Positions 13,618 through 26,464 of a DNA stretch of 64,000 nucleotides are shown piece by piece. The stretch lies in the NCBI RefSeq assembly GCF_947172395.1, contig NC_069094.1:15118292-15182291 (forward strand). Direction: 5' to 3'. This DNA comes from Bicyclus anynana. Lineage: Eukaryota > Arthropoda > Insecta > Lepidoptera > Nymphalidae. Every line of letters starts with the position of its first letter. The first letter of the stretch is position 1. The translations under genes were made by a program, and so were the position numbers. Below the pieces are notes generated by a model, which worked only from the letters and a program-made list of their open reading frames with translations, searched no databases and was not told where the DNA came from.

Positions 13618-13669
13618 GTTTAATAGAGTTTGGCTAATGAAAGTAGTCATTAGCCAAACTGTATTAAAC
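13618..13669. repeat. Hairpin, about 23-bp stem
   Basis: AGTTTGGCTAATGA pairs with TCATTAGCCAAACT, extended by GTTTAAT/ATTAAAC. A-B spacer. Smaller perfect hairpins also lie at 12413-12448 and 13268-13299. Confidence 0.65.
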
Positions 13670-14149
13670 AGTTATTTATGACAATGTGATTGCTCATCAG
13701 GCTCTCTGAAACTCATCTTCAGTTCACTTTTAGGAATTTTCACAACTTTATTTTAATTATCTTTAGTGTTTTTTTTTGATAATCTACTTTTCAAACTTAT
13801 CAGTCTTTTTAATGGCTTTCTATACACCTACTTCTGCTATTACTCTTCTCTACTTCTACTTGTGCTTCTACTATACTGTAAAGTTAATACCACCAACTTC
13901 ACGAGATTTTTACTGAAAATTTCTTGGAAGAAAAAAGCTCAAAATTTCATAGACCAGAAACCTAGGACCTTGATATCAGTCCCAGACTAACCACTGATCC
14001 AGTAAGGCAGTTTCAATACTAATAAATATGAGAAAGGAAACCGACCATTTTGGGTCCAGCACGTTACAAAAAAAAACTGACTAAAATCCCCTTTTCCATA
14101 ATAATCCTAATATCCTTTATCCTAATATCCTTAATCCTAAAAAACTTTG

Positions 14150-14332
14150 TCCTTATAAACGCGAAAGTTTAGTCGTCTGTCTGTAATCTTTTCACGGCTA
14201 AACGACTAAACTAATTTGCATGAAATTTGGTAAAGAGATAAGTTGGACCTCGGAGCTTAACATAGGCTACTTCATCCCAAGTGGTTTGTAAATACAGAAT
14301 GTCACGCGAACGGAGTCGCGGGCAGCTGCTAG
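14150..14332 (+). mobile_element. Helitron-like element, decayed
   Basis: TATAAACGCGAAAGTTTAG start and GTCGCGGGCAGCTGCTAG end. A-B spacer. Confidence 0.5.
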
Positions 14333-14419
14333 TTTCACAATATATCAAAATCACTAAAAATACTTAGATTTCACAGTTATTAATATTTTTTGAAATAAAT
14401 AACTGCGAAATAAATAAAA

Positions 14420-14470
14420 AATATTTTGTTGTTGAAATGCGTGTATTTTGTTGTTGAAATGCGTGTATTT
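14420..14470 (+). repeat. 22-bp direct repeat, two units
   Basis: TTTTGTTGTTGAAATGCGTG unit twice in tandem, A-B spacer. Confidence 0.75.
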
Positions 14471-15639
14471 TATGGTACTTGCCCATATTATGATTACGCA
14501 ACTGCCAATCAAACTGAAATTACATCAGTCTAAAACTCATTTAATAGATGACATTAATTTGGATATTTTTCAATTGAAAATCTAAGCCCAGCAATTTACT
14601 AATGAAAAACATTCGGTCTCCATTGATTTGTAAATTTTAGGTACCTAAATGATTGAGTCTGTATCTATATCAAACCTTGCCAGCCTCCTTAGTCTTAAAG
14701 GTTAATTTTAAATATAGGTATAAGTGATTCTGTCTATCCAATAATACTATGCAATATTATTATAAATAATAAAAACAATATTCTTACCACCGCAAAATTC
14801 TTAAGAATTGCAGGAAATCTATTTAATAATGCCGATACAGTACATATAGCAGGAAAGAAAACCAATCTATTATTATAATTTAAGGTTGTTTCGTATTTAC
14901 ATTTAAAAAAAAGATTTTCCTCATTTTGTACTTATGTTATGACAGTAGAAAATATGAACAAGAAAATAATTATTTCGCTATCGCCACTTTTAGAAAAATC
15001 AAAGCACTGGTTTTACTCACTGTTAAATACTTATTTGTAGGTTCAAAGTAATACAAATTTTTGTATATCTAAAATATTAATTAATATTCTATACCGAATA
15101 AATTGATTTTATCAAATTTTTCTCATTTGCCTAATTAATTCATTGCGGTTTTCATGATCAGGTATTTTATTATTATTATCTAGAAAATAAAAAATTGTGA
15201 GTGGTTGAACTGAACTGCCTCGTTGTCTGGTCGTTACCCTATATTATGACTTTCGATCACGAGGTCGAGTTCTGAAGTTATTAAATGTTGAGCGTGTTTT
15301 TACTTCGAAAATTGTCAGTAAGAATTCTCACCTTGAAAATCACGTTAAGTCGTCGGTACAGGTCATTATCATAATGCATTAATTCATTCATAACATGAAC
15401 AATCTGATAACGGTCGTTATAAAAAAATAGATTTTAAGGTGTTAAAAAACATTGACACCCTAAAATCCGCCAAAACATTGGAGCAGTTTGAAGCTGTGTA
15501 GTATAGCTCAGTATCCCTTCACCAATAAAGATATAGACTGACTTGGTAGTAGAACATTAAAACATGATGATAACGATGATGATGCCAAAAAATAAAAGAA
15601 ACTAAGCACTATATTATACCTACAGCTTAAGTATAACAT

Positions 15640-15653
15640 TGATTTATTTTCAG
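15640..15653 (+). promoter_or_regulatory. 5' UTR splice acceptor just upstream of gene B start
   Basis: A pyrimidine tract and TTTTCAG end two bases before the start ATG. This suggests that the first exon is wholly non-coding and that the promoter lies further upstream in 12300-15640, where I could not place it. Confidence 0.6.
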
Positions 15654-15655
15654 AT

Positions 15656-16119
15656 ATGCTACGGCAATTTGCGCAGCTGGCACTTCTGTGCATTGCTGTG
15701 CAGTCTGTGTACTCCGAAACTGATCCGAAGTACAGACTGAACACAACAATCACACCATCAGCCTATACCATACTCATCACACCATACTTTGACACGGGCG
15801 ATGACAAAGCATTCACATTCGATGGAGAAGTACAAATAACTTTTACAACAGCTTCAAGTATTAACACTATAAAACTACATTCAGAGGATCTAAAATATAC
15901 AGCTTCAAACATAACGTTGACGAATGGAGTAAACACAATCAATTTGGCTGAGACAAATGCTCTAGAGTTTGAAGAGAAATATTCCTTCGCTCATATAAAT
16001 TTAGCAAGCGATCTCTCTTCGGGTGTAGAGTACATTTTGAAAATTGTATACACAGGACCGATTAGAACTGATTTGGCTGGGTTCTACAGAAACTACTACA
16101 TAGAAAAAGGTGTTAAAAA
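15656..16119 (+). CDS. Gene B first coding exon (signal peptide, N-terminal beta domain)
   Basis: Begins MLRQFAQLALLCIAVQSVYS, a clear secretory signal, followed by the N-terminal beta-saddle domain with several N-x-S/T glycosylation sites. Donor GTAAGT follows at 16120. Confidence 0.93.
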
Positions 16120-19100
16120 GTAAGTATTTATTTTAATTTTTACAGTTATTTCACTGACTACAACTCTTAATACCAGATAAAATGAAACTTAATACATAGA
16201 TACTAGCGCACCTGAGAATTTTCGACGTGTATTTTTCCTGTACCACTACTGAGAGTGGTGTATATTATATAAATGCTCAAACGTTTAAAAAACAGAATGT
16301 TTACTAAAAAATAATACAACATTATTGCATCGTTACCGACTTAACAGAGCAATCGAATATCAGAAGTATGCAACAATGATGCATCTCATGGCATCCTAAA
16401 TCTAAAGGTTCTATTATAGTCTTAAAGATTTCACTCAACTATACTACCTAATATAGTAATTAGTTACTAATAATTAATATATTAGTATTCTAAGTATGCG
16501 TGCGTTAAGATTAAAATTTTGCTGATTCCGTAATTAGCAACTGGTAAGATAAACCCCTCTTATTCTGAGAGGAGAATCGTGTTCAACAGTGAGCCGTAAA
16601 TGGGTTGCTAATGATGAAGATGAGCGAAACTAGCAAAGTCTTGTGTTGACACCCACATTATAGAGTTCTAAAACTTTGATCACAAGATCCATAATGGTTA
16701 TTCTAAGAACAGGAGGAGATTATCTGGTTGACTCACTTGTACTTGTATTGAATAATGAAGGTTATAATATTTTGGAGATTTCTTAGTAACATCTATCTCG
16801 CAATCAAAAATGTGATAACATATTATAGTGTTACCAATACTTGCATCTTAACCTTTATCTTGATCTTAGAAAATGGGTTATTCCATCGACAGATCAAGTT
16901 GATTGCCACATCACTGTTTGTTATCACTGGGATCATCTTATCTAGACGAAGAGTTGTTATGATGAAGATAAAATTGAGAGTTGATAATATTATTACTTAA
17001 GTATTTAAGTCTCATTCTTTATCGTTATGTAACTGAAACTATGTTCATTTTATACCGTCATATTTTTTAAAGAATATTTGCCATATCTTTTTTAATTAAA
17101 AGGTTTCAAAACATGTAATATAATTAGGTAAATTTTATAAAACAGTAATTTACTCCAACATTATGTTAGTTTTAGACCGTATAGAACTATTAACACTAAA
17201 GAATTACATAGTCAAATATTTAACACAAAAATAAGAAATAACTATTTTAGTCTCCTGCCCTAATACAATAGCAAATCATACGAATACAAAAACATTTTCC
17301 TAATACACAAAGTATTTTTTTAAGTATACTAAAAACTACTAAATCGATAATCGCTTAATAGATCCTGGACAATATCCTTAAAATGCAGGGAAATTAAAAA
17401 TATAACACCAACATCAATGACAACCCATATTCAGCTCACTGTTGAGAGTCTTCTCACAGAATGAGGAGTTAGGCCAATAGTCTATCACGCTGACCCTATG
17501 CGGATTGGTAGACTTCAGACACGTAAAGAATTAAACATAACATAAAAACATATTACAGTGATTAAAAAAAATTAAAAGAAATTTTGTTATAGATGGTTGG
17601 GTGCAACACAGTTTGAGTCGACCAGTGCTAGAAAAGCATTCCCATGTTTCGATGAGCCAGAGTATAAAGCAGTATTCACACTCACCATCGACAGACCTGC
17701 AAACTACAAGCCATCGTTAGCGAACACGAAACTGCAAGGCACTTTACAATTGTAAGTTAACGTTTATTTCTCTTAGTATTTTTTAAAAATATTTATACGA
17801 AATTTTTAATATTTAGTTATTGTACCAACTACCTATCAATCAAAAGGCTAAGTTATATATCTACAAATGCTAACGCTTCAAAACCTGAAAAATGTATAGA
17901 AATAACATTTGACTATAACGATAAGAAGAAGGCTCAGAGTCACACAGCGGGCGATGGAGCGAGCTATGTTAGGAGTATCTCTGCGTGATCGAATCAGAAA
18001 TGAGGAGATCCGCAGAAGAACCAAAGTCACCGACATAGCTCAGCGAGTTGCGAAGTTGAAGTGGCAATGGGCGGGGCACATAGTACGAAGAGCCGATGGA
18101 CGTTGGGGTCCCAAAGTGCTGGAATAGTCAAGCGAGTCGCAGGGATTCGCTGGATGCAGGTGGCTCAGTATCGTGATGTTTGGAAGTCCCTACAAAAGGC
18201 CTATGTCCTGCAGTGGACGTCCATCGGCTGATATGATGATGATCATGATGATGATGATGAACATTCGACTATCGATAGTTTTTAAAGCGTCAGCGTTTGT
18301 AGAAAAATAATTTAAGTGTTACTTGGCTACAGATTTAGGCCTTTAACAGGGCCGCGAGAAAGTATGTCTACATATTTATGAAAATATAGCTCTCTATTTT
18401 GATGCGATGGGACGTGTAGAGGAAGAGAAATTTAACGCATTGTTATAGTACATAAAGAAGCTACAAGTCTTAAAGTATTCTAACTACTAAGTGATGCCAT
18501 CGCTTTTGATGGTTTTCTTGTAAAACATAAATCTTAATCTTCAAAACTATCAAATTTAATTTCAGATCGAATGGCTTTGTCAGAGAAACGTTTTACCCAA
18601 CACCAAAAATGTCAACATATTTGCTTGCATTCCTAGTATCAGAATTCGAAGCCGAACATTACAGTGTAAATGGTACGAAAGAACTCGGAGTCTTTACTAG
18701 ACCAGAAGCAAAAAATCAAACGGAATATGCATTTGACTTTGCCGTACGAGTTGTGCAAGCGTTGGGTAACTATTTTGGAATTGACTACTACTCAACAAAC
18801 AGCAATCTCAAACTAGATCACATTGCACTGTTAGATTTTAAAGCAGGTGCTATGGAGAACTGGGGTCTTGTGACTTACAGGTTAGTATATTTTTGCAAGA
18901 TTTATCAAATTATGGCTTAAGCTAAACGTAAGAGCTAGGACAAGAATATTCTTTCTTGTTCTTTTAGTCTAAAAAACTGGGATTTGTAATTTACAGGTTA
19001 TATACATATATATTTGTAATATTTTTTACAGATCTTTGTTCGTTTAGCTTAACCCATCTTGGGTTAATCTAAATAATACAATAGTATAGTTGTGTACATT

Positions 19101-22100
19101 CTTAATCCATAATGTGATAAAGTTAACAATGCTTAAACCAAAAATTGTATAATTGCTGTCTTATCACAGGGAATCTTAACAATTATTTTATTTCTTATCA
19201 CAGGGAATCTTTGTTGTTATTCATTCCGGAAGAATCCACTCCATACTACAAATACAGAGTTGCTCAAATCATTGCTCACGAAACGACGCACATGTGGTTC
19301 GGCAACCTAGTCACCTGCCACTGGTGGAGTAACACTTGGCTCAACGAAGGCTTCGCTAATTACTTCCAGGATTACATAACAGCTTTAGTTAGTATAATTA
19401 TTCTCATCTATTTTTCTAAGAAACACATATTGTATTTTATTTTGTTAAAATATGCAAAAAACTACTTAGTTGTTAAAATCATTATTAAAGATTCAAATTT
19501 GCTAGGACGAAATTTCAAGGCATTTTGTCGTATTCACCTTTAAATTATTTTTAATGACCTCCATTTATGATATTTTCAGCAGAATCAGAAGTGGACTATA
19601 AAAATAAGAAAACCAAAGTCGAACAAAGGTTTATGATTCACAATATTTGTCAGGACAAATTAAATAACAAATCAAACGGTAACCAAAATAAGACCCTAGA
19701 ATGGCAGAGAATGACTTGAGTGGCGTCACATACTTGTGAACGTTGTGTGTAGGGTTAAAGACATCTTTGATAGTTATTTGTCCTTAATTAACCGACACTC
19801 CCCTTTTTACTCAAGTCACTCTCCAATTTCTATTCCAAGTAACCCTTAAAGAATTACACAACAAATAATGTGGACGGCTTAAATTTCACGAGCATACTGA
19901 AGCCGACCGGACGATGAGCGTGTTACATCGCAAGCAGTTCCCGCCAATTGATCGCTACCCCTCTCTAAATCTCTACTCTTTACGAAACAAGTCGCGCCAC
20001 CTAGCGTCGGCACGAGCCAACACGAGATCGAGTGACGTCATATCCGCCCAGACTATTATTTTCAACAATAGAATATTAGTACCTTAGACTCTGCACCAAT
20101 GTGTGTTGACGGTTTTTGGGTGTTTTTTTGTCAATATGTTACACTAAATGTTGCCGGAATCGACGACTTTATGTGTACCTAACATACGCGTGATAGATGA
20201 AATATAGTTTGAATTTAGAGTTTTCTGTTGTAATCACTTTTGTTAAAAAAATGGGTAAATTATAAATTGCAACAAAGCTAAAGTAACAAAATTAAATAAA
20301 TTTTTTAAATAATTATTTAAATAATAAATATAGGATTGCTTGAAATAGAAACAAATGGAGATCAGTTTAAGAATTTTTATTGTTAGTAGATTGGCCAATA
20401 ACTATTAAATAAAAGAAATAACAGTAACTAAAACATAAACGTAACTACACATCGTAAACACAGCATATTACTTATTTGTGTCATTAACTCACAGATTGAA
20501 CCAGATGTAGCAGCCGATGATCAGCTTATCATAGGCTCAGTGTATACAGCTCTAGATGCTGACGACAAACCGGACTCTCCGCCAATCACCAACAATAATG
20601 TCAACTCACCAGACGAGATCAGCGGACATTTTGGTTCCATTTCATACCAAAAAGCTGGATCCGTAATTAGAATGATCCACCATTTGATAGGAGATAATGC
20701 TTTCAAATCCGGTCTCAACTCATATTTGATTGCAAAGTAAGTTAACTTTTATACAATTTAAAGATTTTATGTATACTTTAATAGAATTTACAGAAACAAT
20801 TTGTAATTTGATTGTGATGAGTAGAAAATAATATAGGCTTTAATCACTGACACGACACTAGAATTTAAAGATCTATCTACTCTGTAAATCGATATAATTA
20901 TAAAGTATATAAAGAAACAGCCACTTGATTAAATCAAAATAAAGTAGATAACATTTGTTTTAAAATTGACATAATGCGTTGCATGAATTATACTTATCCT
21001 ATTAAAAAAATAATATCTAATTGAAAATCAAGATTATTTTTTATTACCTAAAACAATATTAACTTGTCTATGCTATTTTAGCTCCTTCCAACCAGGATAC
21101 CCTGAGAGACTGTACACGGCTCTCTCCCAAGGCGTCAATGTCTACAACTCTCTGGCCAGTTACCCTGGACACGACATCACTGACATCATGAGCTCTTGGA
21201 TCAGTCGGTCTGGTTATCCTTTAGTTCATGTAGAAGTCAATCATGCTGATTCATCTATTGTCTTAACTCAGGTACAATATTATACTAAGTTCAGAATGTA
21301 TTCTATAGTTTACAGTTAAGGCTCTTTGAGGTTTATTATTTACATTTATTAGTTAAAATAATAAAGATATTTTAGGTACAACTAAAATGATATTATAAAG
21401 AAGTTTTTGAATTATCGTTTATGAAATAGACCATAAGTTAGATGATTTAAAACGGGTAGATACGTTGTTTTTTTACATAAATATAGTAAAAATATACAAA
21501 GTTTGTAGGATCATACTTTGAAACGATTAACCTTCGTAGGGGCATTAGTAAACAAAAAAATTTATTTTTATTTCGATTTAGATTTTTTTATATTTCAAGT
21601 ATATATGATTTAATATGTATTGTTGGTATACATCCATAACAACAAATCCTATTTTTAAAAAAATATCATGCTTACAACTAATGTAATTTTGTGTCTTTTT
21701 AAAATTTTACTAAACAAAATTTACAGAAACGTTTCTACATACACTCCACGGATAAATCTGATGAAATTTACAAAATACCGATTACACTGTCACTGGAGAC
21801 AGCTTTTGACTTTACGAACACTAAGCCCGCCTTTATCATGGCCAACAAAACTTACGTACTACCTGTCAGAGAAATCAAAGAAAATCACAGCTGGCCGATA
21901 TTGAATATTCAAGAAAGTGGTAAGTACTCTGGTAGTTATATAAATATAAAATAGCTGGATAGGAGTGAAGTACTTTAGAAGTGAAGTACTTTAGTAGAAG
22001 TGAAGGACCCATTATTTTGTTTAAATATGATTTTGTTTAAAAAAATCGGGTATTAGTTAGCTAAAACCTTTATTTTCCTTAAATTCCTCTTTTAATAATG

Positions 22101-25100
22101 TATTCTTACTTCAATTTTAGGTCTCTACAGAGTTAATTATGATAGCCACACCTGGCACCATATATCTGATCACCTAAAAAGCAGTCGTCGTGAAGAAATC
22201 CATTACTTAAATAGAGCTAAGGTAATCTGGTTATGAATATTTTTGTATATCTGCCGATTGAATTTCGTACCGCCTGGCAATCTTGCTTTGGGATCTCATA
22301 ATTGATCGTTATTATGCTACTCTTGGTATTATAGCTGACACTGAGACGATTAGAAATAGAGAGTTGATGAATGAAGAAATGGCTTTAAGGGCTTTGGGGA
22401 CTTTCCAATTATAGGCATTGAAACTTTCTTGAAAAACAAAACCATACTAAATTCAAAGTCGCTGTGCAATCTAACAAAAAACAAACTAAAAAGAGGGTGT
22501 AAATCGCTTGTAATTTTAGATCTACTAATACTTTCAATTAACTTGTTCCAAAATTAGTGACAATTTTGATTAATAAGCTTATAACAAATGTTAATTTCAG
22601 ATTTAGTTTTAGAATAAGTAAGTTGTGATTACTTAAGACATGGCTTTAACTGACTTTATTCTATTTAAAGATCGTGAACGATTTGTTTGCATTCCTGTTC
22701 GCTGACGAAGAGAAGTTCGATCTTCTGCATGACGTACTTCACTTCTTGGAAGATGAAACAGATCACGCAGTTTGGTTCGCTGCTATACGTGGATTCAAGA
22801 AACTCAGGAGTCATTACCTTGGCACCGATACTTTACCAATCATCGATGTAAGTATAATAATACTATTATTACAGTTTTCTTATAAGTTGTATGTAAATAT
22901 TGGGTTGTGGTAGTAAATATTTTATAATGCTTTTATTTTTTGATGTCAATATAGTTATATCTTTAACGTAATAGTTATGAAAAATGCCTTTACGCATTGC
23001 TTTTTTTGTGAAGACATAAAAAAGTAGAATCATTTTGCTTTAACAGAAAAAAATATTAGGAACTCAAGGAGCTACTGAGATGAAATAATCACTCATACCT
23101 TGAAGCTGTGTAAAAAATAAACTTAAATTTAATTAAACAGTCTAAAGATATTTTTGAAGATTTAACCTTAACAATATTCTAGGATTTCATTCTACATTTG
23201 ATGGAAAGCAGTGTAACCAGATTGGGACTCGAAGTTAAGTCCACAGATGATATTAAAACACGTAGAAATCGTATGCAAGTATTGGATCTGGCTTGCAAAA
23301 TAGGTTACCAGGGATGTATTGACGGCGCATTAACTTTGTACAATGATTTTAAGAATAACGGTAAATGGTAAGTCCTGTTTAAAAATTCGTACATATTTAT
23401 TTATCATACTAATAAAGAGTGACTTTGGTAGATAATTAGTAGAATATTTAGTAGCTGAATACAGGGAGTTTGAGACTGTAATATATGAAAAGTTTGTACA
23501 TCTCTGTCCAGTACATAATCGGTTAGTGATGATGATGATGCTTAATCTACCTATAGACATCGCAAGAATAACTATTTAGAAGATTCGAAGGACAAAATTA
23601 GAAGATCTGTCAATATAAAAGTATCCTGTAATAATGCAGGTTACAAATTAGCTATCCAAATAATTTCAACTATTTTTGCCTTTTACTGTGGCTTTCAGGA
23701 TTGACCCAAGTCTCAGAGAAGTAGTCTACTGCACTGGTCTACGATACGGCAATGGTGAAGATTACGATTTCCTATGGAACCGAATGTTCACAACAAATGT
23801 AGCAAACGAGGCGCGTCTCATCGGTGATATCTTGGGATGCACTTCAGATGAAACCAAATTGAATAGGTAAATTAAAATTAGTATAAAAATAGTTTCCATT
23901 CATTAACTATTTTATATTTATGATGATTCTTTAAAATATATTAATTAAATGTTGATTAATAAATTAATTAATTGCCTATAATTAAACACGAATTTTCTTT
24001 ATTTTTTCAGTTTCTTGGTGTCTATGCTCGTTGAAAACAGTCCAATAAAAATTCAAGATCTAACTGTACCTCTATCTGGTGTACTTTCTAACTACAGCAA
24101 TGTTCATGTTGTTATTGACAGCTTGCAAAACAACGTCAGTCTTTGGAAATCCATGTAAGATTAATTTAATTATTTGTTGTTTTATTTTAGTCATTACAAT
24201 TTCATTTTTATCTAGTAAGTAAACGCATATAAACACTTTTGGGCCATCTATGCAGATTCACATGTGTGCAGGTTTCCTCACGATGTTTTTCCTTCACCGT
24301 TTGAGACATGTGATATTTAACTTCTTAAAATGCACACAACTGAAAAGTTGGAGGTGCATGCCCCAGACCGAAGACAGAGTTCCGACCTAAAAGAAAAATA
24401 TCTAAGACTATGCATTTGAGATGATTGCATTTGAAACTTTGGGCCCCTGGTTATCGAGCATCAATTTTTTTATGATAACTACATAAACAGTTGATCGAGC
24501 GTCCGTTAACCCAAGACCTGCCAGTTAATTTGTTCAAAAGATAAGTCTTGAAACCCAGAGGGGTAGATGGCCAACGTATACTTATGGTTAAACAATACAA
24601 TTAGATGATCATTTTGTATAATTTTCTTATGTATTTATTTGAATTTTGTTTTCAGTTATGTATCGCTAGATTCAGTATTATCATCGGTTGCATCCGCTCT
24701 GCGTTCAGACGATGAAATTAATAAAGTAAGATTATTTATTATTTTTCCTTTAATTATTACTATTACATATTTCTGAACCACTTGATCTAATGCAAAATTC
24801 CAATACTTTTCTTTGATACCTATCTAATCTCAATAAATAATTTATGTAAAAATTGCGGTACAATTTTGTGTAGGCGCGTGATTTTTATTTATTTGGAAAC
24901 CTTGCCTTACTAATCTAAAAGTTTTAGCTTTTGGAAGCTAAAACTTTAAAGGTGGTTTAATATAATTTTAAATAATACTTTTATTTTCACGTACATTTTC
25001 CTAAATGTATGCGAAAACACTAAAAATATCCCAAACACAATGTAGATTTGTTACGTTGCGTGCCATTAACGTCGCACTTTAATATGCTGTGCCATTATTA

Positions 25101-26425
25101 ACCTTCTCACTAATTGCCTGTGACCCAAATGACCCCCTGTCAAACGATGAGCACACATTCATTATTACTGTTTGGTTATCCAATAGTGTTGAGTGGGGTA
25201 CTTTTTCAAAATTAGTTTGTAAGAGGCACCCCTTTAGTACACATATAAATCTTTGTACGACCTGGGAAACTATAAAACCCATTGTTATGCCATCATTAAC
25301 AGCCTATTTTAATGGCTTATTACAAACTCCGTCCTTATAAGAGAGTGGATATAGAGTTTAGACCCACCATACTGTTTCAATGCAGGTTGGCGTGGTTAGG
25401 GTGATAATATCTTTTTAACCATTCACTACCCGCGAGTATTTTATCGGTGAGCCCGTCTGCGTTGAAGAAGCCGACAGTCAGGGAATGTCGTTTTAATCTA
25501 CCGTTGTGAGCCATTTCAAAAATCTTTATATTTCTCTATCGCGCGGAGCATGATACTGTGCTCGCCTATTGTCTTTAGTGGTAGTTATAATTTTTTACAT
25601 GTCACGTATCGAATACGATGATGGGCGACCGGTCGTCCATTTAGGAGTCAAATGGTGACCATTTTTTAAATGATAATGACCGGCCAGACCAGAACCGGCG
25701 GCTTAGCATCACCAACTTCCCAACAGTGGGCTGAGAATATAATCGAAAATTTGTTCTATTAAAGTAAAGTTCGATATGTCGTAGTACGACCCAGCAACGG
25801 AACCCATGATCTTGTAATCCGAAACCTCTTATGCTCACCACTGGACCATGGAGACAGTTAACATTGTTGCTAACCAAGCGGTATTAGAACTTAATAATAG
25901 GCGGGCAATTTGTTGTTTCAATATATACGAACAATACCATTGCATTATTTGACTAAATGCCAAGCTCTGACACTATGTGCAAGGTCGATTTAATTTTGCA
26001 GCGAAAGTCGTAAAAATATTAATATCTACCTTAAAATAAAAAGCTAACAAGGTCTGCGTATATGCAACCATACATATACCTATAATAAAAGATGTAAGTA
26101 CCTTTGATCTAGAAAAAAATATGGTCTATTACTGAGATATAGAAAAAAATGTTTGTTTTGACAAAAATCGGAGTTAAAAGCATTCTCTTTTTTTATTTTT
26201 TTTCATCACACTTATAATGAATGAAAATACACTTTATTGTACATCACAAAGAAACATACAATACAAAAAAAAAAAAAAAGCGATAAGGTCGCCTATTATA
26301 GCGGTTATATTATAAAGTCGAAAGTTTGTGTGTGTAAATATGTTTGTTCGTCTTTTACGCTGCGGCTACTGACGCGATTTGGCTTAAATTTGGAATGAAA
26401 ATAGATTTTACTCAGAATTAACACT

Positions 26426-26464
<39 letters not shown>

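Larger units (their letters stand above)
11781..15655. other. Spacer between genes A and B
   Basis: Holds the Helitron-like elements, a LINE remnant and hairpins listed separately. No gene seen in the remainder. The promoter and 5' non-coding exon of gene B should lie here but could not be recognised. Confidence 0.6.

Noticed and set aside
13766..13990. 74-codon frame rich in Phe/Leu/Tyr
   Set aside because: Low-complexity AT/TTC tract translation; no start context or domain.
16755..17000. 81-codon open frame with hydrophobic residues
   Set aside because: Inside gene B intron 1, no homology recognised, AT-rich chance frame.
19170..19203. Longer gene B exon 4 from the first duplicated acceptor
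   Set aside because: It meets an in-frame TAA after two codons.
23361..23367. Alternative donor GTAAAT at 23361 in gene B exon 10
   Set aside because: Using it breaks the frame to the next exon; the GTAAGT at 23368 keeps phase 2 as in genes A, C and D.
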